Shown: positions 1 to 6,846 of the stretch, one piece after another
Layout: each line of letters opens with the position of its first letter
Numbering within the stretch: position 1 is the first letter of the stretch
Assembly (NCBI GenBank): GCA_937859105.1
Contig: CALMAD010000191.1
Location: 1-7,203, forward strand
Direction of reading: 5' to 3'
Length of the DNA: 7,203 bases
From: an uncultured Propionibacteriaceae bacterium
GTDB lineage: Bacteria > Actinomycetota > Actinomycetes > Propionibacteriales > Propionibacteriaceae
Made by a program: the position numbers and the translations under genes
The notes under the pieces: model-generated
The model's input: only the letters and a program-made list of their open reading frames with translations
Databases searched by the model: none
What the model was told of the DNA's origin: nothing

Positions 1-1
1 G

Positions 2-427
2 GTGCGCTGGCGCACCGTCCGCGACGCGGCGCGCGACCTGGGTTTCACCGAGCATCGCGTCGGTCCGTTCGCCCCGACGATCGCGGGCGGCCGCGCCGCC
101 GGCGAGGTGATCGCCGCGCGCCGGCTCAAGGCCGTGATCTGCTTCAACGACCTCATGGCGATCGGGCTGATGCGGGCCCTGTCCGACCGGGGGCTCTCCG
201 TGCCCGGCGACGTGAGCGTCATCGGCTTCGACAACATCTTCGCCTCGGCGATCGTCGCGCCCGGGCTCACCACCGTGGCCGCGCCGCTGACGATGCTCGG
301 CGACGCCGCGATCCGCTACGTGATCTCGCAGTTGGGCCCGTCGAAGCAGGCGTCCTCGGGGCCGGTCACGGTTCCGGTGCGGCTGGTCGTGCGGGCGTCC
401 ACCGGCCCGGTGTCGGCGGGCCGCTGA
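2..427 (+). CDS. LacI-family transcriptional regulator, C-terminal part (5' end outside window)
   Basis: The frame is open from the window edge, so the valine codon at base 2 is not the real start and only about the last 141 residues are present. They match the C-terminal half of the periplasmic-binding-protein-like effector domain of LacI/GalR regulators: a segment rich in A/G, then AVICFNDLMAIGLMRAL (residues about 44-60), then SVPGDVSVIGFDNI (about 65-78) and the closing strand with PVRLVVRAST (about 125-134). The N-terminal HTH that would bind DNA lies outside. Proteins of this family usually bind a sugar or sugar derivative and repress nearby catabolic genes. It converges on the LarA-like gene and shares a terminator hairpin with it. 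Whether it controls that gene cannot be seen. The family call is firm; the effector is unknown. Confidence 0.9.
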   Translation: MRWRTVRDAARDLGFTEHRVGPFAPTIAGGRAAGEVIAARRLKAVICFNDLMAIGLMRALSDRGLSVPGDVSVIGFDNIFASAIVAPGLTTVAAPLTMLGDAAIRYVISQLGPSKQASSGPVTVPVRLVVRASTGPVSAGR

Positions 428-468
428 GCGGCGTCCGCCCGCGACCCGCCCGGACGCCTACCGCTCAG
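424..468. terminator. Bidirectional terminator hairpin containing both convergent stop codons
   Basis: The inner stem is GGCGTCCG (430-437) paired with CGGACGCC (451-458) around a 13-nt loop. The outer stem is CTGAGC (424-429) paired with GCTCAG (463-468), with TACC bulged on the 3' side. That gives 14 perfect base pairs in total. The TGA of the lacI-type gene sits in the left arm and the TAG of the larA-type gene in the right arm. There is no T-run on either side, which is common for actinobacterial terminators. The only gap between the two genes is the 30 bases inside this hairpin, so it is the natural stop for both transcripts. Confidence 0.7.
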
Positions 469-1738
469 ACTTCAGCCGGTGCAGGATCTCGCCGGCGTTC
501 GGCTGCACCGTCACGTCGGGGTCGGCCTCCCACCGCTCCAGGTTGATCTTCTTCGGGTCGAGGTAGCCGAGGTTCACCCGCTCGCACACGTCGGGCGGGA
601 TCTGCGTGGCGAGCGTCACCTTGATCCGGTTGTGCTCGACGCCCGTCTCGGGGTCGTACGTGCCCGCGCCGCGCACGTGCGTCGAGTGCGCCAGGACGCC
701 TTTCGGCACGTCGGCGAATTTCTCCCACTGCTTCGTGAAGTACTCGATGCAGTGGTAGCCGATGTCGTAGATCTCGGGGTGCGTCTCGGAGATCTCGGTG
801 ACGTGCGGGGCGTAGATCACGACCTCGCCGCCGTCGGCCATCGCCGGCTGGGTCTTGTAGCAGCCTTTCGCGGCGGTCCAGATGTCGTCGTAGCGCGTCG
901 GCATCATCGCGAGCACCCGCGTGAACGGCTCGTCGACGTAGACGATGTGGCTCTCGGCGGCCACGTCGGCGGCGGCCGCCCACGACTCCTCGCTCGTGCC
1001 GAAGGCCGCGAACTCCAACTCCCCGGACCCCGACTGCACCACCATCGACACCGCCAGCCGCGCGCCCGGGATCATCTCCGACCCCGCGTTGATGATCGCC
1101 CGCACCGGCGTGACGCCGCGCTTGCCGATCATGTCCTCCACGCCCGTCAGGGCGCCCACCCAGTGCGACAGGTCGATCGCCTCGTGGGTCGCGCAGCCCG
1201 GGATGAAGTACTTGTTGCCCCCGGAGATGCCGACGACCTCGTGCGGGAACACCGGCCCGAGCACGATGTTGACGTCGGCCTCGACCACGTACCGGTTGAT
1301 CTCCACGTCGACCGACTGCTCCATCGCGCCGTTCGACAGCTCCTTGATCTGCTCGGCGGTCAGCGTGCCGACGCGCACGATCTGCTCGGGATCGGCCCAC
1401 TCGTGGTTCACGATCGGCATGCCCGGGTACGCGGCGTCCAGCTCGCCCGGGTCGACGCCGAACCAGCGCTCGATCTCGTCGGGCTCCATGTAGGAGTGTG
1501 TGCCGAGGGCGATCACGCAGCGCAGCGATGCGACGCGGTCGATCAGATGCCGGTGCACCGTGCTCACGATGAGCGGCAGCGGGCAACTGCGGGTGGCGTC
1601 GGGGACGATCAGCACGACGTTCTTGCCGTCGACGTCGAGCCCGGCGAAGCTCTCCGCGACGAACCGGTCCAGCTCCGCGTCGGTGACGCGGTCGTTCGGG
1701 CCGCCGACGGTGGCGACGGGCGGATGAATCGTGGTCAC
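458..1738 (-). CDS. LarA-like nickel-pincer 2-hydroxyacid racemase/epimerase (lactate racemase domain, DUF2088)
   Basis: This 426-residue protein has the full length and layout of the LarA family, which interconverts the C2 stereoisomers of 2-hydroxyacids using a nickel-pincer nucleotide. The N-terminal domain has VPDATRSCPLP (45-55) and GTH (79-81). The core has FPHEVVGISGGNKYFIPG (164-181), followed by HEAIDLSHWVG. The spacing of His166, Lys176 and His192 (10 and 16 residues) equals that of His174, Lys184 and His200 in Lactobacillus plantarum LarA, where Lys184 holds the cofactor and His200 contacts Ni. The start is GTG, with Shine-Dalgarno GAGGAG 5 nt upstream; a TATGCT box at 1774-1779 is a possible -10. 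The cofactor genes larB, larC and larE are not in the window. The substrate is unknown: characterised homologues include lactate, malate and sugar-acid (gluconate-type) enzymes, so the name larA would overstate what is seen. Confidence 0.88.
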   Translation of the reverse strand: MTTIHPPVATVGGPNDRVTDAELDRFVAESFAGLDVDGKNVVLIVPDATRSCPLPLIVSTVHRHLIDRVASLRCVIALGTHSYMEPDEIERWFGVDPGELDAAYPGMPIVNHEWADPEQIVRVGTLTAEQIKELSNGAMEQSVDVEINRYVVEADVNIVLGPVFPHEVVGISGGNKYFIPGCATHEAIDLSHWVGALTGVEDMIGKRGVTPVRAIINAGSEMIPGARLAVSMVVQSGSGELEFAAFGTSEESWAAAADVAAESHIVYVDEPFTRVLAMMPTRYDDIWTAAKGCYKTQPAMADGGEVVIYAPHVTEISETHPEIYDIGYHCIEYFTKQWEKFADVPKGVLAHSTHVRGAGTYDPETGVEHNRIKVTLATQIPPDVCERVNLGYLDPKKINLERWEADPDVTVQPNAGEILHRLKSER

Positions 1739-1773
1739 GGCTGCTCCTCGGGTCGCGGCGAGCTTGGGGTCTC

Positions 1774-1779
1774 AGCATA
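1774..1779 (-). promoter_or_regulatory. Candidate -10 box for the LarA-like gene
   Basis: TATGCT on the minus strand fits TAnnnT and would put the transcript start near 1767, giving a leader of about 28 nt that carries the GAGGAG ribosome site. No convincing -35 is visible: the expected place lies at the edge of the hairpin at 1792-1814. The promoter sits directly downstream of the two hairpins that close the preceding gene, which suggests that the LarA-like gene is transcribed on its own. Confidence 0.35.
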
Positions 1780-1791
1780 GGTGCCCGCGCC

Positions 1792-1814
1792 GCGGCTCCC
1801 CCAGAGGGAGCCGC
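1792..1814. terminator. Perfect 9-bp hairpin with T-run on the plus strand
   Basis: GCGGCTCCC and GGGAGCCGC form a perfect stem around CCAGA. On the plus strand it is followed by CCTTTT, the form of an intrinsic terminator, yet both flanking genes are on the minus strand. For the minus strand it is the second of two hairpins after the PAP2 gene, but without a U-tract. It may stop readthrough from the PAP2 gene, stop antisense plus-strand transcripts, or both. Confidence 0.55.
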
Positions 1815-1823
1815 CCTTTTCGC

Positions 1824-1861
1824 GACGGACGCCTCAGGGCCGGGCGGCCGCGGCGTCCGTC
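1824..1861 (-). terminator. Hairpin spanning the stop codon of the PAP2 gene
   Basis: GACGGACGCC (1824-1833) and GGCGTCCGTC (1852-1861) are a perfect 10-bp inverted repeat. The 18-nt loop can form an inner GGCC/GGCC stem (1838-1841 with 1846-1849). The PAP2 stop codon (1834-1836 on the map) lies in the loop. The position at the gene end, followed by another hairpin 9 bases on, suggests a tandem terminator. The upstream arm is coding sequence, so part of the pairing could be accidental. Confidence 0.5.
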
Positions 1862-2493
1862 CCGATCCGACGCCGGCCGCGGGCGGCGGCCATGGCCCGG
1901 GAGGCGCCCCACACCACGACGAACAGGCCGGCCGCACCGAAGGCGTCCAGGATGGAGTGTTGCTTCAGGAAGCAGGTGGACGCCGCGATCAGGGCGCACA
2001 GCGCCCAGGCGGCCACACGCACCCACGCGCGCCTGACGTACCTGCTCGTCGCCAGGCAGTGCGCGACGACGATCGACGTGTAGACGTGCAGGCTCGGGAA
2101 CACGTTGCTCGGGTCGTCGAAGCCCTGCAGGGATGCCACGACGTCGGTCAGGACGCCGGGCCGCGGGTACACCGCCGGACGCAGTTCCTGCGTCGTCGGC
2201 CACAGCGTGTAGCCGATCAGGCAGGCGGTCATGCCGACGATCAGCAGAAACGCCAGCCGCGGGATCTCGCGGTAGGGGCGGGCGTCCTTCACGAACAGCC
2301 AGCCGATGAAGCCCAGCAGGTACGGGAACCACGCGAAGTAGGCGATGACCCAGCGCTCGTCGAAGGGGATCAGGGCGTCCAGGGGGGACGCCACGACGAT
2401 CATGTTCTCCGACGGGCGCCCCTCGAGCAGGAAGTACCACGCCAGGAACACCGGAAGGTACAGCAGCGGCAGCAGGCGTTTCCCGAGGGTCAC
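1834..2493 (-). CDS. PAP2-superfamily membrane phosphatase (IPC-synthase-like subtype)
   Basis: This 219-residue integral membrane protein has about six hydrophobic segments, roughly 7-23, 50-69, 79-98, 136-149, 156-174 and 184-200. It carries the PAP2 catalytic motifs PSLH (133-136) and, about 40 residues on, STxxxxxHxxxD (172-183), with His136, His179 and Asp183 present. The canonical SR is ST here, as in several inositol-phosphorylceramide-synthase-like members; an RP at 105-106 may be the remnant of the first motif. Likely substrates are lipid phosphates or polyprenyl pyrophosphates at the membrane, but the exact one is unknown. The start is GTG. TAGGGT at 2500-2505 stands six bases before it and could be a -10 box for a leaderless transcript, or its AGGG could act as a weak ribosome site. 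It lies 20 bp behind the DinB gene on the same strand, so co-transcription is possible. Confidence 0.82.
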   Translation of the reverse strand: MTLGKRLLPLLYLPVFLAWYFLLEGRPSENMIVVASPLDALIPFDERWVIAYFAWFPYLLGFIGWLFVKDARPYREIPRLAFLLIVGMTACLIGYTLWPTTQELRPAVYPRPGVLTDVVASLQGFDDPSNVFPSLHVYTSIVVAHCLATSRYVRRAWVRVAAWALCALIAASTCFLKQHSILDAFGAAGLFVVVWGASRAMAAARGRRRIGTDAAAARP

Positions 2494-2513
2494 GCCCGCA
2501 CCCTACCGGCCCC

Positions 2514-3086
2514 TCAGGCGTCGCCGAGCGGCGTCCACGGCTGGAGGAAGGCGTTGCCGGGCAGACCCTGGACGGCCAACAGCAGGCTGCCCGCTGTGGC
2601 ACCGTCCAGTTCCTCGCGGATGATGTCGGCATGACCGGCGTGCCGCGCGAACTCTTCCACGTGGTGCAGGAGCCGGAACCGCTTGTTCGCGGGCATCCGC
2701 TCGGTCAGGCCGAACCACGGCGCCGGGTCCTCCAGCGTCTCGGCGTCCAGGTCGGCCGCGGCCACGGCCGCCAGGTACGGCGGCACGGCGGCGTCGAAGC
2801 GCTCCCGCACGGCCTCGAGCGTGTCGCCCGGCAGCATCTGGAGGTTCTCGAAGTACGCCTCGAACCGGTCGTCGCGCGGCGGGAGCCCGGCCGCGGCGTC
2901 CGCGTACGCCTCGCAGATGGACGCCACATGCTTCAGCAGGGCGCCGATGGACAGGGCGCTGCGCAGCGGCGTGGCGCGCGCCTGCTCGTCGGTGAGGCCG
3001 TGCGCCGCGGTGCGGAGCGCCTGGAGTTGGTCGTCGAGGTAGCCCACGAGGGCGGCGGATTCGGTGTACGTGTCTGGCTTGAGCAT
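2514..3086 (-). CDS. DinB/DUF664 family protein (mycothiol-transferase-like)
   Basis: This 190-residue protein has the four-helix DinB/DUF664 fold. An N-terminal helix begins YLDDQLQALR (16-25). LLKHVASICEAYADA (50-64) carries the first metal-ligand histidine, His53. The diagnostic C-terminal block LLHHVEEFARHAGHADIIRE (139-158) is followed by LDGATAG. Members bind a divalent metal; many actinobacterial ones are thiol (mycothiol or bacillithiol) S-transferases or detoxification enzymes. The actual substrate is unknown. The ATG at 3086 was chosen because homology begins right after it; the longer upstream reading frame runs back into the divergent WYL gene. It is divergent from that regulator with a palindrome between them, which suggests it is the regulated target. 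No Shine-Dalgarno is visible before the ATG. Confidence 0.88.
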   Translation of the reverse strand: MLKPDTYTESAALVGYLDDQLQALRTAAHGLTDEQARATPLRSALSIGALLKHVASICEAYADAAAGLPPRDDRFEAYFENLQMLPGDTLEAVRERFDAAVPPYLAAVAAADLDAETLEDPAPWFGLTERMPANKRFRLLHHVEEFARHAGHADIIREELDGATAGSLLLAVQGLPGNAFLQPWTPLGDA

Positions 3087-3109
3087 GACCACAGCATCCG
3101 ACCCCAATA

Positions 3110-3124
3110 GGACAGGTTCTGTCC
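3110..3124. promoter_or_regulatory. Palindromic operator candidate between DinB and WYL genes
   Basis: GGACAG-GTT-CTGTCC is a perfect 6-bp inverted repeat with a 3-bp spacer, in the middle of the 61-bp divergent gap (23 bp from each start codon). Its location and dyad symmetry fit the binding site of a dimeric autoregulator, and the WYL protein next door is the obvious candidate. Bound protein would cover the promoter zone of both genes. Binding is inferred, not shown. Confidence 0.6.
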
Positions 3125-3147
3125 GCTGCCTCTGCCACACTCGGCTC

Positions 3148-4116
3148 ATGGCCGACACCACCGCCCGCGCCCTGCGTCTGCTCTCGCTGCTCGAGGCCCG
3201 CGCCCAGTGGTCGGGCACCGAGCTGGCCGACCGGCTCGGCGTCACCACCCGCACGGTCCGCCGCGACGTGGACCGGCTCCGCCAGCTCGGTTACCCGGTC
3301 ACCGGCGAGCACGGCGCGGAGGGTGGCTACCGGCTCGGCCGCGGCCTGCGCCTCCCGCCGCTGCTCCTGGCCGACGACGAGGCCGTCGCCGTGGCCGTCG
3401 CCCTGCGCGTGGCCGCCGGTTCCCACGTGACCGGCGCCGGCGAGGCCGCCGTGCGCGCGCTCGGCAAGCTCGACCAGATGCTGCCCGTCGCCCTCCGCGA
3501 GCACGTGCGTGCACTGGGCCAGGTCATCGACGTACGCCCGGCCACCGGCGACGTGGACGCCGACGCCCTCGTCACGCTCGCCAGGGCCGTCCGCGACCGC
3601 ACGCGGGTCCGCTTCGTCTACGGCGATCCGCCCGCCGATCGCGACGTCGAGCCCGCGGGCGTCGTCACCACCGGTCGCCGCTGGTACCTCCACGCCTTCG
3701 ACCCGGCCCGCGACGACTGGCGCACCTTCCGCATCGACCGCATGGACGCCGTCACCGCCACCACGTGGCCTTTCCGGCCGCGCCCCGGCCCCGATCCGGC
3801 CGAAGCCGTCCGCCGCGCGGTCGCCCACGCCTGGCGCGGCACCCCGTACGCCGTCGTCTACGACGCCGCGCCGGACGCCGTCGCTGCGGCCGGCTGGTGG
3901 GGCCCGGAGGTGCGCTTCGGAGTGCTGCCGGACGGGCGCACCGAGGTGCGCGGCGAGGAGGACCGCCTGGAGGTGCTCGCGTGGTACCTCACCCGCGCGG
4001 CGCTCACCCTCGACTGCGGGCTCACGGTCGTCGAGCCCGACGCCCTGCGCTCCGCCTTCACCCGGCTCGGCACGCGGGTCGCCGGGTTCGGGGACGCCGT
4101 CAGCGCCGGTACGTGA
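3148..4116 (+). CDS. WYL-domain HTH transcriptional regulator (YafY-type)
   Basis: This 322-residue protein has two parts. The N-terminal winged HTH covers roughly 5-65 (RALRLLSLL, then SGTELADRLGVTTRTVRRDVDRL, then the wing EGGYRLGRG). The WYL domain covers about 140-215 and literally contains RRWYLHAFD (177-185) and TFRIDRM (193-199). A WCX-like C-terminal region follows. WYL domains sense small ligands or nucleic acids; family members act as repressors or activators, often of an adjacent divergent gene. The ATG at 3148 is preferred to an in-frame ATG at 3064 because the HTH begins there and the upstream start would read through the operator palindrome. No Shine-Dalgarno is present; TGC-CACACT six bases before the ATG could be an extended -10 for a leaderless transcript. 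Its 3' end overlaps pyrC by 17 bp, tail to tail. Confidence 0.92.
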   Translation: MADTTARALRLLSLLEARAQWSGTELADRLGVTTRTVRRDVDRLRQLGYPVTGEHGAEGGYRLGRGLRLPPLLLADDEAVAVAVALRVAAGSHVTGAGEAAVRALGKLDQMLPVALREHVRALGQVIDVRPATGDVDADALVTLARAVRDRTRVRFVYGDPPADRDVEPAGVVTTGRRWYLHAFDPARDDWRTFRIDRMDAVTATTWPFRPRPGPDPAEAVRRAVAHAWRGTPYAVVYDAAPDAVAAAGWWGPEVRFGVLPDGRTEVRGEEDRLEVLAWYLTRAALTLDCGLTVVEPDALRSAFTRLGTRVAGFGDAVSAGT

Positions 4117-5365
4117 CCCGCCCGGCCCACACGGTCGCGACGACCGGGTCGGGCAGGTCGCGTCCGTCGTAGGGGTTGTTGCGCGCCTTGGACGCCGAAG
4201 CCGCCTTGTCGACGGTCGCGCGGGCGCCCGGATCGACGAGGACGACGTTCGCCGGCTCGCCCACCGCGATCGGACGCCCCTGGTGCGGCAGCCGGCCGAT
4301 CTCGGCCGGCTTGGCCGACATGCGGGCGACGAGGGTGGGCCAGTCCATGCGTCCGGAGTTGACCATCACGTCGACGACGACCCCGAGCGCCTGCTCGAGC
4401 CCGATCATGCCGGGCAGCGCGACGTCGAACGGGTGATCCTTGCTCTCGACGGTGTGCGGCGCGTGATCGGTGGCGACGGCGTCGATCGTGCCGTCGGCCA
4501 GCGCCTCCCGGACGGCCTCGAGGTGCTCCGAGGTCCGCAGCGGCGGGTTCACCTTGAACGTCGTGTCGTAGCTCTCGACGAGCGGCGTGTCGAGCAGCAG
4601 GTGATGCGGGGTGACCTCGGCGGTCACGGCGATGCCGCGGGCCTTCGCCCACCGGATCACGTCGACGCTCTCCGCGGTCGAGATGTGGCAGGCGTGGTAG
4701 CGCGCGCCGCAGTACTCGGCCAGTTGGACGTCGCGCGCGATGACCGCCGACTCCGCCACCGACGGCCAGCCCGGCAGCCCGAGCCGCCCCTGGATCGCCG
4801 ACTCGTGGCAGCAGGCGTCCGGGCCGGCGAGCCGCGGATCCTGCGCATGCTGCGCCAGGACGCCGTCGTATGTCTTCAGGTAGGTGAGCGCCCGGCGCAT
4901 GATCAGCGAGTCGGAGACGCAGCGCCCGTCGTCGGAGAACACCCGGACGCCCGCGTGCGTCGCCATGAGCCCCAGCTCGGCGAGCTCCTCGCCGGCGAGC
5001 CCCTTCGTGACCGCCCCGATCGGGACGACCTCGCAGTGGCCGTCGCGGCGTCCGAGTTCGGCGACGAAGGACGCCGCCTCCGCCGTGTCCGTCACCGGGT
5101 CGAGGTTCGCCATCGCGAAGACGGCCGTGTAGCCGCCCCGCGCCGCGGCTGCGGTGCCGGTGGCGACGGTCTCGGCGTCCTCGTGGCCGGGCTCGCGCAG
5201 GTGGGTGTGCAGGTCGACGAGGCCCGGAAGGGCGAGCAGCCCGTCGGCGTCGAGACGCTCAGGATCGCTCACCTCGGACGCCGGCACGAAGACCCCGTCG
5301 CGGACGCCGAGGTCGCCCGTCGTCCCGTCGGCGAGCTTCGCCCCGGTGATCAGCAGGTCGGTCAC
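4100..5365 (-). CDS. pyrC: Dihydroorotase (class I)
   Basis: This amidohydrolase converts N-carbamoyl-L-aspartate to dihydroorotate, step 3 of UMP synthesis, in the cytoplasm. At 421 residues it is of typical type I length. Metal and substrate motifs appear in order: [10 protein letters not shown] (51-60), SDDG (144-147), QH (172-173), ACHIST (225-230), TPHHLLL (252-258), KVNPPLR (271-277) and ATDHAPH (298-304). One oddity is MANLDP at 85-90, where the family usually has NT; Leu88 replaces the threonine. The start is GTG with a strong Shine-Dalgarno (GGGAGG, 5 nt away) inside the end of pyrB. GTG and the pyrB stop share GTGA, so translation is probably coupled. A longer upstream open frame is only a shadow over pyrB. 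Its 3' end overlaps the convergent WYL gene, so the operon ends here with no room for a spacer terminator. Confidence 0.97.
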   Translation of the reverse strand: MTDLLITGAKLADGTTGDLGVRDGVFVPASEVSDPERLDADGLLALPGLVDLHTHLREPGHEDAETVATGTAAAARGGYTAVFAMANLDPVTDTAEAASFVAELGRRDGHCEVVPIGAVTKGLAGEELAELGLMATHAGVRVFSDDGRCVSDSLIMRRALTYLKTYDGVLAQHAQDPRLAGPDACCHESAIQGRLGLPGWPSVAESAVIARDVQLAEYCGARYHACHISTAESVDVIRWAKARGIAVTAEVTPHHLLLDTPLVESYDTTFKVNPPLRTSEHLEAVREALADGTIDAVATDHAPHTVESKDHPFDVALPGMIGLEQALGVVVDVMVNSGRMDWPTLVARMSAKPAEIGRLPHQGRPIAVGEPANVVLVDPGARATVDKAASASKARNNPYDGRDLPDPVVATVWAGRVTYRR

Positions 5366-6294
5366 TTCTCTCCCTCCCCACCCAGCAGGTGGTACAGCAC
5401 GCTCATCCGGACGGCGACGCCGGCCGACACCTGATCCAGCACCCGGGACGCCGCCGCGTCGGCCGCCTGGCTCGAGATTTCCACCCCGCGGTTCATCGGG
5501 CCGGGGTGGAAGATCGCGGCGGCGTCCTTCATGCGGGCCAGCCGCTCGGGCGTCAGCCCGTAGCCCTCGGCGTATTCGCGGGCCGTCGGGAAGAACCCGC
5601 CCGACATCCGTTCGCGCTGCACGCGGAGCATCATCACGATGTCGGCCTCGCCGATCACCTCGTCGAAGTCGTGGGTGACCGGGCAGCCCCAGGTCTCGAC
5701 GCCGGTGGGCAGCAGGGTCGGCGGGCCGACGAGCACGACCTCGCCGCCGAGCGTCCGCTGCAGCAGCACGTTGCTGCGGACGACCCGGCTGTGCAGCAGG
5801 TCGCCCACGATCGCGATCTTCTTGCCGGCGAACTCGCCGTCGCCCGTCGCGCGGAAGTGGCGCCGCATCGTGTAGGCGTCCAGCAGGGCCTGCGTGGGGT
5901 GCTCGTGCCGGCCGTCGCCCGCGTTGACGACGCTCGCGCGCACCCACCCGGACGCCTGCGCGACCGCCCCCGAGCTGGGGTGCCGGATGACGAAGCAGTC
6001 GACGCCCATCGAGTCGAGCGTCAGCATGGTGTCGCGCATCGACTCGCCCTTGCTGACCGAGCTGCCCTTCGCGGAGATGTTGATGGTGTCGGCGCTCATC
6101 CACTTGCCGGCGATCTCGAACGACGTCCGCGTGCGCGTGGAGTCTTCGAAGAACATGTTGATGATCGTCTTGCCGCGCAGGGTGGGCAGCTTCTTGATCG
6201 GCCGGGACTGCACGTCGTGCATCTCCTCGGCCACGTCGAGGATCGCCGTGGCCTGGCCCAGACTCAGGTCAGCGGCGCTCAGCAGGTGATGCAT
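5362..6294 (-). CDS. pyrB: Aspartate carbamoyltransferase catalytic subunit
   Basis: This enzyme condenses carbamoyl phosphate and L-aspartate to carbamoyl aspartate, the committed step of pyrimidine synthesis. Its 310 residues are the normal length. The carbamoyl-phosphate site [13 protein letters not shown] (48-60), the mobile loop SSVSKGES (78-85) with Lys82, the HP pair (105-106), the block [13 protein letters not shown] (127-139) and the C-terminal [11 protein letters not shown] are all present. There is no adjacent pyrI, as expected for an organism that regulates through PyrR. The ATG follows the pyrR stop directly (TGAATG), with GGGAG 5 nt upstream as the ribosome site, so expression should be coupled to pyrR. 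Assignment is secure; ornithine carbamoyltransferase is excluded by the operon and the [14 protein letters not shown] motifs. Confidence 0.98.
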   Translation of the reverse strand: MHHLLSAADLSLGQATAILDVAEEMHDVQSRPIKKLPTLRGKTIINMFFEDSTRTRTSFEIAGKWMSADTINISAKGSSVSKGESMRDTMLTLDSMGVDCFVIRHPSSGAVAQASGWVRASVVNAGDGRHEHPTQALLDAYTMRRHFRATGDGEFAGKKIAIVGDLLHSRVVRSNVLLQRTLGGEVVLVGPPTLLPTGVETWGCPVTHDFDEVIGEADIVMMLRVQRERMSGGFFPTAREYAEGYGLTPERLARMKDAAAIFHPGPMNRGVEISSQAADAAASRVLDQVSAGVAVRMSVLYHLLGGEGEK

Positions 6295-6846
6295 TCAGGC
6301 TCCCAGTCCTCGGGTGATGGTGACGGCGTCCTCGCCGTCGATCTCGGCGAGCCGCACGGTGACGCGCTCGTCGGACGATGTCGGCAGGTCCTTGCCCACG
6401 TGGTCGGCCTGCACCGGCAGCTCCCGGTGCCCCCGGTCGACGAGGACGGCCAGGCGGACGGCGCGGGGGCGTCCGATGTCTTTGATGGCCTCCAGGGACG
6501 ACACGACCGTCCGCCCGGAGTTCAGCACGTCGTCGACGAGCACGACGACGCGGTCGTCGATGCGGCCCGGGATCTGCGTGCGGCCGACCGCGCGGGTGGG
6601 ATTCCGGCGCAGGTCGTCGCGGTACATCGTGATGTCGAGTTCCCCGACCGGGACGTCGACGCCCGACGCCTCCGAGATGATCGTGCCCAGCCGCCGCGCC
6701 AGCGGGACGCCGCGGGTGCGAATCCCCAGCAGCGCGAGCCCCTCGGCCCCCGCATTCGCCTCGATGATCTGGTGTGCGATGCGGGTGAGCGCCCGGGAAA
6801 TGTCCCCGGCATCCCACACCACCCGCGTGCCCTCGTCGCTCTTCAC
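6295..6846 (-). CDS. pyrR: Bifunctional pyr operon regulator / uracil phosphoribosyltransferase
   Basis: PyrR binds pyr mRNA when UMP or UTP is high and often has uracil phosphoribosyltransferase activity. The 183 residues include [15 protein letters not shown] (39-53), the PRPP loop [12 protein letters not shown] (102-113), [20 protein letters not shown] (124-143) and GKDLPTS (151-157), very like mycobacterial PyrR. GTG at 6846 is chosen because GAAGGG lies 6 nt upstream and the protein then has the usual length. An in-frame ATG at 6900 would add 18 polar, low-complexity residues ([18 protein letters not shown]) and lies 9 nt behind a -10 box, so a near-leaderless longer form cannot be excluded. 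It is the first gene of pyrR-pyrB-pyrC. Leader structure suggests autoregulation at translation. Confidence 0.95.
   Translation of the reverse strand: MKSDEGTRVVWDAGDISRALTRIAHQIIEANAGAEGLALLGIRTRGVPLARRLGTIISEASGVDVPVGELDITMYRDDLRRNPTRAVGRTQIPGRIDDRVVVLVDDVLNSGRTVVSSLEAIKDIGRPRAVRLAVLVDRGHRELPVQADHVGKDLPTSSDERVTVRLAEIDGEDAVTITRGLGA

Noticed and set aside
465..1937. Long minus-strand open frame (490 codons) and a 433-codon plus-strand frame across the LarA-like gene
   Set aside because: Both are Arg/Gly/His/Asp-rich translations of GC-rich codons out of frame; neither has recognisable motifs, while the third frame gives a complete LarA-family protein.
2503..3828. 441-codon minus-strand frame across the DinB and WYL genes
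   Set aside because: It is an out-of-frame shadow; its first part is antisense to the WYL HTH/WYL domain and the rest is a shifted translation of the DinB gene.
4085..4120. Possible terminator at the WYL/pyrC junction (CGGGT...ACCCG)
   Set aside because: Only about five pairs close over a loop of more than 25 bases in coding sequence; not convincing.
3509..5434. 641-codon plus-strand open frame covering the WYL gene and pyrC
   Set aside because: It is an out-of-frame shadow of the WYL gene and antisense to pyrC; the composition is biased and without domains.
5366..6103. Upstream extension of pyrC into pyrB (667-codon frame)
   Set aside because: The extra N-terminal part is a shifted translation of pyrB; pyrC homology begins at the GTG at 5365, which has a strong Shine-Dalgarno.
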